Origin: Candidatus Heimdallarchaeota archaeon
GTDB taxonomy: Archaea > Asgardarchaeota > Heimdallarchaeia > JABLTI01
Reading direction: 5' to 3'
Assembly (NCBI GenBank): GCA_030614005.1
Contig: JAUWKS010000017.1
Location: 1-58,213, forward strand
Length of the DNA stretch: 58,213 nt
Of the stretch, positions 1 through 7,204 are shown piece by piece. The notes beneath the pieces were generated by a model. That model did no database searches, was not told the origin of the DNA, and saw nothing but the letters and a program-made list of their open reading frames with translations. A program made the translations under genes and the position numbers. Positions within the stretch are counted from its first letter, which is position 1; every line of letters begins with the position of its first letter.

Positions 1-996
1 AGTGAAGTACTTATTACAAATACAATTGTTGCTACACCATAATATATTGGCCTTTCAGAAAGTGGGATATCAAATTTAGGAGTAAAGAAATATTCTGAAA
101 GAAGTATTCTATAAGTTAATGCTGTAAAAAACCAAGCTATCCATAAAGCTGCGGTTATTGAATTAAGTGATTGCTTCTGAGAAGATTTTCTTGAAACAAT
201 AAATGCAATAGATAGCAGAATTCTCATTAAAATAATAGAAGTTTATGAATAAATCATAATCGTAGATAGTTAGAAAATTATTTATGATCACAAGCTTCGA
301 TAATTCAATTAGAGGACTGAATAGTATCCAAATTAACCAAAAAATTCCTAAGGTAATCAATGATTTCTTTTGAGTATATTTTCTTGCAAATTTGATAAAA
401 ACAATCCCAATAAATAAACCAGCAATAATTTCACCAATAATTGGTAAGTAAACCGCTAGAAAGTTAAAGAACTTTAAACCGAAAGAAATTGTTTCACCAG
501 GAAAATTATAATTTGGATTAAAAAGAAAAACTGCAAAAGATATTCCTGGAATAAGTTGCAACAAAATAACGATACACAATCCAGTAATTATCAAAATTAC
601 AGAGTCCATTTGCATGAACTCAAGAGCTTTTATGCGTGCATCTATCTCTACCTTAGAATTATCATTAATCCAAGGAAATTTTTCTTCTTTGGTTTTCCGA
701 TGTTTTACAATACTAGAATGAGTGATTATAGTAATTGGAACACTTAAACAAAGAACACACATTATCATTAACACAATAAATTCAGCTGAAGTTAGAATTT
801 TAATATATGATTCAGGCAATGCATTTGTTTGTAAAACACTATTTTTTCCCGCTAATACATTTTCTTTTTGTATAGATTAAGTACCAAAACTAGTACTTTC
901 TATGCTAATAAGCATAAAGCTTGTGATTGTAAAAAATACCATTACACCTATACAAATAGATAACTTTTCCACTTTTTCTTCAATGTTCTCCACCAC
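1..996 (-). pseudogene. Broken multi-pass membrane protein gene (partial at window edge)
   Basis: I do not recognise the family. The intact middle frame (163-819, start TTG at 819) gives a 218-residue protein with several hydrophobic segments. The same frame is open upstream from a GTG at 996/993 and encodes a short N-terminus with one membrane helix (VENIEEKVEKLS, then ICIGVMVFF), but is closed by an in-frame TAA at 877-879. At the other end the frame closes at 163, while a second frame (ATG at 227-225, open to base 1) continues with convincing membrane-protein sequence such as MRILLSIAFIVSRKS, overlapping by about 65 bases. One nonsense codon plus one frameshift would explain all three pieces as one gene. 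Two overlapping small membrane genes is the alternative. Confidence 0.5.
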
Positions 997-1076
997 AATG
1001 ATATTATTAAAACAGTAAGTAGCATCTCATTTAAAATATTATTACATACGGTTCAGTGAACTGTTCAGAAAGAAAT

Positions 1077-1224
1077 TGGTGCGAGGGGCGCGATTCGAAC
1101 GCACGAACCTCTACAGGAAAGGATTTCTCATCGAATCCTTAGCTTCAACGGACTATTCCTTGTTTACCGGGAGTACCGGTCGATCTTGAGTCCTTCGCCG
1201 TTGACCGAGCTTGGCTACCCTCGC
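1077..1224 (-). tRNA. tRNA-Leu(CAA) with a 60-nt intron
   Basis: Class II tRNA on the minus strand. The acceptor strands GCGAGGG/CCCTCGC pair perfectly, with discriminator A and an encoded CCA at 1079-1077. The T arm reads GTGCG-TTCGAAT-CGCGC, preceded by a long variable arm. The anticodon stem is AAGGA/TCCTT around loop CTCAAGA, giving anticodon CAA (leucine). Exon 1 is 1224-1185 and exon 2 is 1124-1077; the intron lies between positions 37 and 38. It reads UUG codons. Confidence 0.93.
1125..1184 (-). other. tRNA-Leu intron with bulge-helix-bulge splice motif
   Basis: The intron is 60 nt. Exon CTCA (positions 32-35) pairs with intron TGAG to form the 4-bp central helix. The flanking 3-nt bulges are AG/A and AA/A, cut after the second base. 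An outer helix TCGA:TCGA closes the intron side and the anticodon stem closes the other. This is the canonical substrate of the archaeal tRNA splicing endonuclease. I infer the boundaries from pairing and from the need for a 7-nt anticodon loop. Confidence 0.85.
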
Positions 1225-1365
1225 AGATTGAAATAATAATACAAGATTATTAGCTCGATTATTCTCGACAACAAACACCTTTTTATTATTTGTGCTTGAC
1301 ATCAAAATTCGTTACTTTATAAAGAAAAGAAAAAGGGAGGATTTGATTGTTATAGTAATCAAATC

Positions 1366-2790
1366 TTATTCCATACCCAGGAATCCTCGCACTGCGGGGC
1401 TAATTTCTGCTAGCCTTTCTTTTGCGATGATTTCGGTATATTGTTTTATTATTCCCGTCGTCAGCAGAATACCTGTTCCCGTTCCTAACGCACCTAGGAA
1501 GTCTGCAAAACCAGCTAAGACTCCAACAAAGAGTCCACCCAGTAATGCTGCAATGGGGATATATCTGTCTAAATATTTCTCCAATACTTTTGGATTGCGT
1601 CTGAAACCAGGTATTTGCATATCTGCGTCCAATAATTGTTTCGCTACGTCTTTTGAAGCCATACCTGCTGTTTCCAGCCAGATAGAGGAAAAGATCATAC
1701 ATGCACCTACCAAGACAAAGATGTATATTACAGACCGTATCGGTCCTTCCACGACTTGCGCTATGCCGCGCGGCGCCGTGGTATACAACGCCAAGCCTGA
1801 TATCGGCATCGGTTGATCCAGAGTGAAGTCCCATTTCCCTATGAGATCGACAATCGGGTTCCCAGGCCACTTCCGGTACATTATCTGAGAGATAAAGTAG
1901 ACGTTAGCGAATAACGCTGACGCCAGGATTACCGGTATATTCGACGTGTACAGGAATTTGATCGGATACCTAGCCGGAATCTTGTGTTTTGCATGCGAAA
2001 TCGGTATTTCTATTCTCATCGATTCCACATATATCACCAAGCCGAAGACTAGGATCGTCGCCAGAAATGCAATTATATCCGGGTTATTCGGACGGTAAGT
2101 TACGTTGATGAATTTCTCTCCGTTACTTAAACCATAAAAGAATGCTATTATTGCACCATAATATCTTCCAGATGGGGCTGCGCCAATACCATCAGTGAAG
2201 CCAAATAAACCATTTAAGATGTTGAATGATACACCTGCTGCAATGAATAACGAGATACCAGAACCTAGGCCATAGCCTTTCTGTATCAGCTCATCCATCA
2301 GCATGATCAGCAAGCCTGCTGCAAGTAACTGCAAGAAGATTAATGTTCCCAAGAGTAATCCAACGTTTTCACCGTAAGCACCACCAAAAATGTAAGCTCC
2401 TGCTTCGAAGAAGATCATCATAACGCTCAATACTTTTTGAGCGCCACTATAGAGTGCTCTTTCTTCAGGATTGTTAAAGTCAACTTTGATGATTTGACTG
2501 CCAACTAATAACTGCATAATAAGGCCAGCAGTGACAATAGGTCCTATTCCTAGTTCTCCCAAAGTTCCTCTTTGAGAGGCGAGTATTGCTCTCATAGCAA
2601 AAAATGGATCTGCTGTTCCAGTTGTTTCTTCGATACCGTAGAGGGGCACACTGATCATTATGAAGTAAACAATTAAACAAGCAATAGTCCAAATTGATTT
2701 TTCCTTGAACGAGACTGTTCTATCAGGTTTCTTAACTTCAAACGTAATATGAGTAAAAGGTTTGAAGAGTTTTAGGAATCTACTGGTCAT
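1366..2790 (-). CDS. secY: Preprotein translocase subunit SecY (Sec61 alpha)
   Basis: Central channel of the Sec translocon, moving unfolded proteins across or into the cytoplasmic membrane with SecE and SecG/Sec61-beta. At 474 residues with about ten hydrophobic segments it has normal archaeal length. Recognisable elements are the plug region after TM1 (ETTGTADPFFAMRAILASQ), GELGIGPIVTAG, GLGSGISLFI, and the C-terminal ALGTGTGILLTTGIIKQY. It is monocistronic here, not in the usual ribosomal-protein operon, and neither secE nor secG is in the window. The tRNA-Leu lies just downstream. The middle of the gene (about 1690-2110) is clearly richer in G+C than its ends and neighbours although the protein reads through normally. 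Confidence 0.97.
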   Translation of the reverse strand: MTSRFLKLFKPFTHITFEVKKPDRTVSFKEKSIWTIACLIVYFIMISVPLYGIEETTGTADPFFAMRAILASQRGTLGELGIGPIVTAGLIMQLLVGSQIIKVDFNNPEERALYSGAQKVLSVMMIFFEAGAYIFGGAYGENVGLLLGTLIFLQLLAAGLLIMLMDELIQKGYGLGSGISLFIAAGVSFNILNGLFGFTDGIGAAPSGRYYGAIIAFFYGLSNGEKFINVTYRPNNPDIIAFLATILVFGLVIYVESMRIEIPISHAKHKIPARYPIKFLYTSNIPVILASALFANVYFISQIMYRKWPGNPIVDLIGKWDFTLDQPMPISGLALYTTAPRGIAQVVEGPIRSVIYIFVLVGACMIFSSIWLETAGMASKDVAKQLLDADMQIPGFRRNPKVLEKYLDRYIPIAALLGGLFVGVLAGFADFLGALGTGTGILLTTGIIKQYTEIIAKERLAEISPAVRGFLGME

Positions 2791-3112
2791 TTAGTTTCAC
2801 GCTCTGTTATTTTCGTTGGAATTTGTAGTACATAATTGTACCTATGCCTCAAAAAAACATTTACCGTTTTTAGGCATTTCGGATAGTCTGAGCTTTTAGA
2901 CATTAAAACCTTTTTTATAACTAGTTGAATGCCTTTTTTAGCAAAGTATTAGTTATCTGCATTTCATAGAAGAATTTATAAAAGTTTACATTTCATTTTC
3001 GAACATTACTATAAAAAAGACTAGTCTTTTTTAGGTGAACTGCGAGTTAGAACATTTGTTTTAACTTTCGATAAAAAAACCCCTAAAGCACATTAAATGG
3101 AGATCCCCCAAC
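2791..3112. other. Divergent intergenic region secY / coiled-coil gene
   Basis: No gene is seen in these 322 bases. They separate two divergently transcribed genes and hold A/T-rich promoter-like elements: TTTATAAAAG at about 2975-2984 and CTATAAAAAA at 3010-3019 on the plus strand, the second overlapping a long perfect palindrome (3012-3033). TTTTTTATAACTAG near 2912-2925 may serve secY on the minus strand. A GGAGATCC ribosome-binding-like sequence precedes the plus-strand start codon. Confidence 0.5.
3012..3033. promoter_or_regulatory. 22-bp perfect palindrome overlapping a TATA-like element
   Basis: Two 11-base arms (TAAAAAAGACT and its exact reverse complement) abut with no spacer. The left arm forms part of CTATAAAAAAG, a TATA-like element about 90 bases before the start of the coiled-coil gene. 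A protein dimer bound here would block TBP/TFB, so a repressor operator is the simplest reading. It could also form an RNA hairpin ending in a T run, but no upstream plus-strand gene needs a terminator there. Confidence 0.5.
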
Positions 3113-3994
3113 ATGATATCAGAAGTTGATCAACTTGTTGTCAAATTGTCCGAGCAGGAAAGACAAGCCAGTGAGCTCAGAGATAAAAGAGATAAACTCA
3201 ATGGCGAAGCTCGTGCAAAAGCTGACAGACGAGATGAATTGAATAAGCAAATGGCTGAATTAATTGCCAAAGTCAAAGAACACCAGAAGGAAAGGGACGA
3301 GGAAAACACTAAAGTCCAAGATTTTAAGGTTAAACGTGAAGAAGTACGCAAAAACCTCGCCGAAGCAAAGAAAGAAGTTGACCAAATCAAAGAAGATGAA
3401 CATTTGGAACCTTTGCCTAAGCCTCCCATACCTGAAAAAGTTCTCAGACGCAACTTAAAACAGCTTGAGTGGAAGATTCAAACTGAAATTTTACCACCAG
3501 AAGAAGAGAAGAGGCTTGTTCAAGAAATAGCTACTTTACAAGAACAACTAGAAGAAGCTGAAACAATTAGAACTTTACGTCAAGAGAGAAATGCTCGGTT
3601 TAGCACATTTGAAGGATTGAAAGCTGAAATGAACCATTATCACAAAGCCGTTATCCGAACAGCTAAATCGTCTCAAAGACATCATCACGAGATGACTAAA
3701 CTTTTTGCCCAAATTGATGAAATCCGCAAAGAAGCAGATCAATGCCACAAAGATTTCATTGAAACAAAGAAAACTGCTGATGTAACTCATAAAAAGTTCA
3801 TTGAAATCATCAAAGGCAAAGAAAAATACCAGAAAGAACTTCAAGGTATTAGACAAAAAGCTCGCGTTGACCATTTCAGAGAAGTTAAAGAAACCATCGA
3901 AGCAAGAGCTGATGAAGCTTTGCGAAAATACAAAGAAGGTAAGAAACTTTCTCTTGAAGAATTTAGCATGCTAGTTGAACGAGGTTTAGTTTAA
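3113..3994 (+). CDS. Archaeal coiled-coil protein (COG1340-like)
   Basis: This 293-residue, highly charged protein is almost wholly predicted coiled coil, with Glu/Lys/Arg/Gln heptads throughout and no membrane segment or signal peptide. A PLPKPPIPEKVLRRNLKQLEWKIQTE segment near residues 102-127 breaks the helix into two arms, as in uncharacterised archaeal COG1340 proteins that I recall having this LEWKIQT motif. The function is unknown; a structural or chromosome-associated role is only a guess. The start ATG has GGAGATCC upstream. A palindromic element lies in its promoter region, and a long hairpin follows the stop codon. Confidence 0.75.
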   Translation: MISEVDQLVVKLSEQERQASELRDKRDKLNGEARAKADRRDELNKQMAELIAKVKEHQKERDEENTKVQDFKVKREEVRKNLAEAKKEVDQIKEDEHLEPLPKPPIPEKVLRRNLKQLEWKIQTEILPPEEEKRLVQEIATLQEQLEEAETIRTLRQERNARFSTFEGLKAEMNHYHKAVIRTAKSSQRHHHEMTKLFAQIDEIRKEADQCHKDFIETKKTADVTHKKFIEIIKGKEKYQKELQGIRQKARVDHFREVKETIEARADEALRKYKEGKKLSLEEFSMLVERGLV

Positions 3995-4029
3995 ACCTCA
4001 AAATTACCTTATTTCTATCCTTCCTCTTA

Positions 4030-4053
4030 AAAAATTTCAAGTTTGAAATTTTT
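4030..4053. terminator. Hairpin between convergent genes
   Basis: AAAAATTTCAA and TTGAAATTTTT are exact complements with almost no loop, followed by a T-rich run. It lies between the convergent coiled-coil and methyltransferase genes and could end transcripts in both directions. Confidence 0.5.
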
Positions 4054-4088
4054 ATTTTAATTTCAAACAAATCCAAAAAGGATTTTTT

Positions 4089-4763
4089 TTATTTTAATTG
4101 ATAGAGAGTGGCAGGCATAAATTCAGATATGTAATTATTCTGAAGAATTTTTTTGAAACCATATTTTGCAAAAAGCTGCGTTTGATCAACCATCATAAAT
4201 CTTGCTGCAGAGTCATCTTCGAATATCCTCATAAAGTAGTACATAACGCGTAAGTATACTGTTGGGTTTTTTGGATATCTGAAATCAAAAACAAACAAAT
4301 AACCATTTGGTTTTAGGACACGTTTAATTTCATTCATTACTGATTTAAGTAAGCTTGTTGGTAATTCATGCAAAGCTAAAGTCGCAGTGACCACATCAAA
4401 TGAACTATCATTAAAAGGTATTTTAGAACAATCACCAACTTTGAATTTTGTATTGAAATATTCCTCTGTATTTTTTGCCTTTGCAAAGGCAATCATTCCT
4501 GGGCTAAGATCAATTCCAAAAACATTTCCTTTTGGTACTAATTTAGAAAGCATGCGAGTACCCTTACCATTTGCACAGCAAACGTCTAGAATTTTTTCGT
4601 TGCCTTTTAGCTGTAGTGTTTCTATGTAGGCTCTCTTACGAAGTATATTTTCAGTTGCTCCTCCTAAAATAAATAATGCACCAGTTACAAAACTGTAAAG
4701 ATGAGCAGTTAAATCATACTTTGGTACAAGAGGGGTAAGTGTTGGTTCGTTCATTATTTTCAC
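4089..4763 (-). CDS. Class I SAM-dependent methyltransferase (UbiE-like)
   Basis: A cytoplasmic methyltransferase of 224 residues. Motif I is ILDVCCANGKGTRML, with the acidic end of strand 2 in VFGIDLSPGM. Motif III/post-I follows as DVVTATLALHELP, and GYLFVFDFRYPKNP completes the Rossmann-like fold. The DVCCANG form of motif I (normally DxGxGxG) is slightly unusual. Distance to the UbiE/MenG group is short enough for family assignment but not for a substrate; small lipophilic substrates or quinones are possible. An alternative ATG lies three codons in. It stands alone, convergent with the coiled-coil gene and divergent from the DUF523 gene. Confidence 0.8.
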   Translation of the reverse strand: MKIMNEPTLTPLVPKYDLTAHLYSFVTGALFILGGATENILRKRAYIETLQLKGNEKILDVCCANGKGTRMLSKLVPKGNVFGIDLSPGMIAFAKAKNTEEYFNTKFKVGDCSKIPFNDSSFDVVTATLALHELPTSLLKSVMNEIKRVLKPNGYLFVFDFRYPKNPTVYLRVMYYFMRIFEDDSAARFMMVDQTQLFAKYGFKKILQNNYISEFMPATLYQLK

Positions 4764-4859
4764 TTTCTATTCTTTCTAAACAAACAAAAAGAATCTCTGT
4801 CAAAAAAGGTTTTCCATTAATTATTAAAGCAGTATTGTCTAAGAAATACTTGATTAGTT

Positions 4860-5360
4860 ATGAACAAAACTCGAGAGTCAGCTAATAATGAACCTATTAT
4901 GGTAAGTGCTTGTTTATTGGGTATAAAATGCACATATAATTGTGAAATCCGAAAGAGTGAAGAGGTCGTTAAATTAGCTCAAAGAAAAATACTTGTTCCT
5001 TTTTGCCCCGAACAGCTTGGGGGTATGAGCACACCAAGAATTGGTATGTCAATAGTTGAAGGTTCAGGAGAAGCTGTCCTAGATTTTGAAACGAAAGTAC
5101 TGAACGAAGAGAATAGTGATATTACATCTCATTTTCTTTTGGGTGCAGAGGAATCAATGAAATATGCTACTTTATTTAACGTTAGAACAGCCATTTTGAG
5201 AGATAAAAGTCCTTCATGTGGTGTATATCAAATTTATAATAAAAAAATCGGAGAGGAAAAATACCTAGTAACTGGCAGAGGCGTTTCCACTGCACGATTA
5301 AAGAGACACGGTTTGAAAATATATTCCGGAAATGATATCGAAAAAATACTAGAATTATGA
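4860..5360 (+). CDS. DUF523 family protein
   Basis: A 166-residue cysteine-containing protein of the DUF523 (YbbK-like) family. Family signatures are present in order: SACLLGIKCTYN near residues 17-28, LVPFCPEQLGGMSTPR near 45-60, and RDKSPSCG near 118-125. The conserved cysteines suggest metal or Fe-S binding or a redox role, but no function is established. The DUF1722 partner domain sometimes fused to it is absent. It is convergent with the HAD phosphatase gene. Confidence 0.9.
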   Translation: MNKTRESANNEPIMVSACLLGIKCTYNCEIRKSEEVVKLAQRKILVPFCPEQLGGMSTPRIGMSIVEGSGEAVLDFETKVLNEENSDITSHFLLGAEESMKYATLFNVRTAILRDKSPSCGVYQIYNKKIGEEKYLVTGRGVSTARLKRHGLKIYSGNDIEKILEL

Positions 5361-5397
5361 ATCTTGTCTATATGAATCATAAAGTCAAAGATTTCTA

Positions 5398-6138
5398 TTA
5401 AAGCCCATCAGCTACTAACTTTGCAAAGTCATTGATAGTTCCGCGATACGTTGGTTTAATTTTACTAAATCTTTTCAATTCTGGTGAAACGAATAAATCG
5501 TCATTTACTGTTGGCAAAGGACAATAAAAGGTTTTCAAGCCCATCCGAGTTGGACCAACGATATCTGACATAAATTCATTGCCAACCATTATACATTCAT
5601 CCTTTTTTTTGCCAATTAAAAAAAGTACTTCTTGATAATATTCTTCTCTAGGTTTAGAGAAATGCATATTCCCTGCATGAGTAACCAATTTAAAATCAAA
5701 TATCTCCAATCCACCCCATTTCAATCGTTTTCTTATTGCAACTTCAGGAAAAACGGGAGTAGTAGCAACCACAACATTATACCCTTCTTTGAAACAATAC
5801 TTGAGCATTTTTTTCACTCCCTTAATGGGTCGAACAAAAGGATTGAGTGACTCATATTCATTGTTGTAAAAATGGAGAAGATTGTTATAGAGATCTTTTG
5901 GATCTCTTTTGTACTTTTTCGACATTTCTTTGACAAAAGTATCTAAAGTAAATTCTTTGGGGATCTTACTCAACATTACAAATCTAGTTATTTCTGTTAA
6001 AGAATCACAAAAGTAACCTAAATCAAAATCACTGAAATGGCATTCATGCAACAACTTGAAATAGGTCTTACTAAATAGAATTTCATCGATATCGATCAGC
6101 GTTGAATCCATATCAAAGAGTAATGTTGTTATTGCCAT
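5398..6138 (-). CDS. HAD-superfamily hydrolase
   Basis: A phosphatase-like protein of 246 residues from the ATG at 6138. That start is preferred over one ten codons upstream because AGGGGAC sits four bases before it and the family motif I begins directly: FDMDSTL (nucleophile Asp9, acid Asp11). Motif II is VVATTP, motif III the lysine in HFSKPREEY, and motif IV the paired acids around VGNEFMSD. A helical cap lies between motifs I and II. The substrate is unknown; the family dephosphorylates small metabolites. Confidence 0.88.
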   Translation of the reverse strand: MAITTLLFDMDSTLIDIDEILFSKTYFKLLHECHFSDFDLGYFCDSLTEITRFVMLSKIPKEFTLDTFVKEMSKKYKRDPKDLYNNLLHFYNNEYESLNPFVRPIKGVKKMLKYCFKEGYNVVVATTPVFPEVAIRKRLKWGGLEIFDFKLVTHAGNMHFSKPREEYYQEVLFLIGKKKDECIMVGNEFMSDIVGPTRMGLKTFYCPLPTVNDDLFVSPELKRFSKIKPTYRGTINDFAKLVADGL

Positions 6139-6330
6139 TATTGTCCCCTTGAGTCCATAGTGATACATTGATTATCTGTTATGGAGTTGTAAACGATTCT
6201 TCATCTATATTACTTTCTTTATTATATGGATAGTATTTAAGTGTAAAAAAATAGTAAACAATACAAAGTGTTTAAATTTTCAAAGCAAAAACTCCTAGTA
6301 GAGGCTAATAGATAAACTGAGTGTGAATCT

Positions 6331-7155
6331 GTGAAAAATCAAATTGAAACACAAAATGAGAAACCTATGAATGAGATATCACTTGATTATGTAGGAATTA
6401 CCAATTTCAAGACTTTGTTGGTAATTACTCGAGAAGGAAAAACATTCCATTTAACACCAGAAATTGAAGTAACTATTAACTTGCCTGCTGAAATGAAAGG
6501 AGCTCATATGTCTCGTATTTGTGAATCAGTTGTTGAAATCATTAATGATGAGCGAAATGCTCACCATTCTGTAGAACAATTGTCATTACAAGTCTTGAAA
6601 AAGCTAAAAGAAAAGCATCCATACTCTCGCGCTCATTTATCATTAAATTTCGATTTCTTTTATGAGACGAAAACACCTGTTACAAAGAAAAAGACATTCG
6701 AAGTGACAAATGTTACAGTTGAAACTTGGATTGAAGATAATCATGAAGATTTAATCGCAATTTCAATAGAATATATTGGTAATACCGTCTGTCCTCACGC
6801 AATGGAAAATAGTCCTGAAAAAAGAACTCACGTTCAAAGAGCATTAGGAAAACTAACTGCAAAGGGAACATTGGATCAAATGCCTTCCTTTGAATCTTTG
6901 GTCGATGTTTTGAAGAAATCTTTTCCAGCAGAAACATACTCCATATTGAAAACGGATGACGAACAATATGTTATTGATTGTATGTACGAAAATCCAATGT
7001 TTGTAGAAGATGTTTGTAGAAGTATTTTAGCTCGATCAAAAGAGAGTTTTATTGATAAAAAATTAGATTTAACAGCTATTGTCAAAAGTCTCGAGAGCAT
7101 TCACAAGCACGATGTAATTGCAAAAGGATCAACCTCAACCTATAGCAAGAAGTAG
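6331..7155 (+). CDS. mptA: GTP cyclohydrolase, MptA/FolE2 type
   Basis: Catalyses the first step from GTP towards pterins (tetrahydromethanopterin, folate-like cofactors) or the archaeosine precursor. The FolE2/MptA fold is shown by GAHMSRICE (57-65), NTVCPHA (151-157, with the likely metal-binding Cys154), RTHVQRA (165-171), MYENPMFVEDVCR (218-230) and ESIHKHD (255-261). The last is the family's C-terminal histidine motif. Family members more often have CPC where this protein has CPH. At 274 residues the length is typical. The start is GTG at 6331. It is convergent with the COG1107 gene across a strong hairpin. I cannot tell MptA from FolE2 by sequence alone. Confidence 0.87.
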   Translation: MKNQIETQNEKPMNEISLDYVGITNFKTLLVITREGKTFHLTPEIEVTINLPAEMKGAHMSRICESVVEIINDERNAHHSVEQLSLQVLKKLKEKHPYSRAHLSLNFDFFYETKTPVTKKKTFEVTNVTVETWIEDNHEDLIAISIEYIGNTVCPHAMENSPEKRTHVQRALGKLTAKGTLDQMPSFESLVDVLKKSFPAETYSILKTDDEQYVIDCMYENPMFVEDVCRSILARSKESFIDKKLDLTAIVKSLESIHKHDVIAKGSTSTYSKK

Positions 7156-7170
7156 TTTGAACAAATATCC

Positions 7171-7191
7171 AAGTGGGTAAAAAACCCACTT
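7171..7191. terminator. Bidirectional terminator-like hairpin
   Basis: AAGTGGGT and ACCCACTT form a perfect 8-bp stem with an A5 loop, followed on the plus strand by a T-rich tract. It lies between the convergent mptA-like and COG1107 genes. Confidence 0.65.
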
Positions 7192-7204
7192 TCAACATTT
7201 TTCA

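Noticed and set aside
1292..1816. 174-residue plus-strand ORF opposite secY
   Set aside because: It is a shadow of secY on the other strand; its Ser/Pro/Ala-rich sequence has no domain pattern, while the minus strand encodes an unmistakable SecY.
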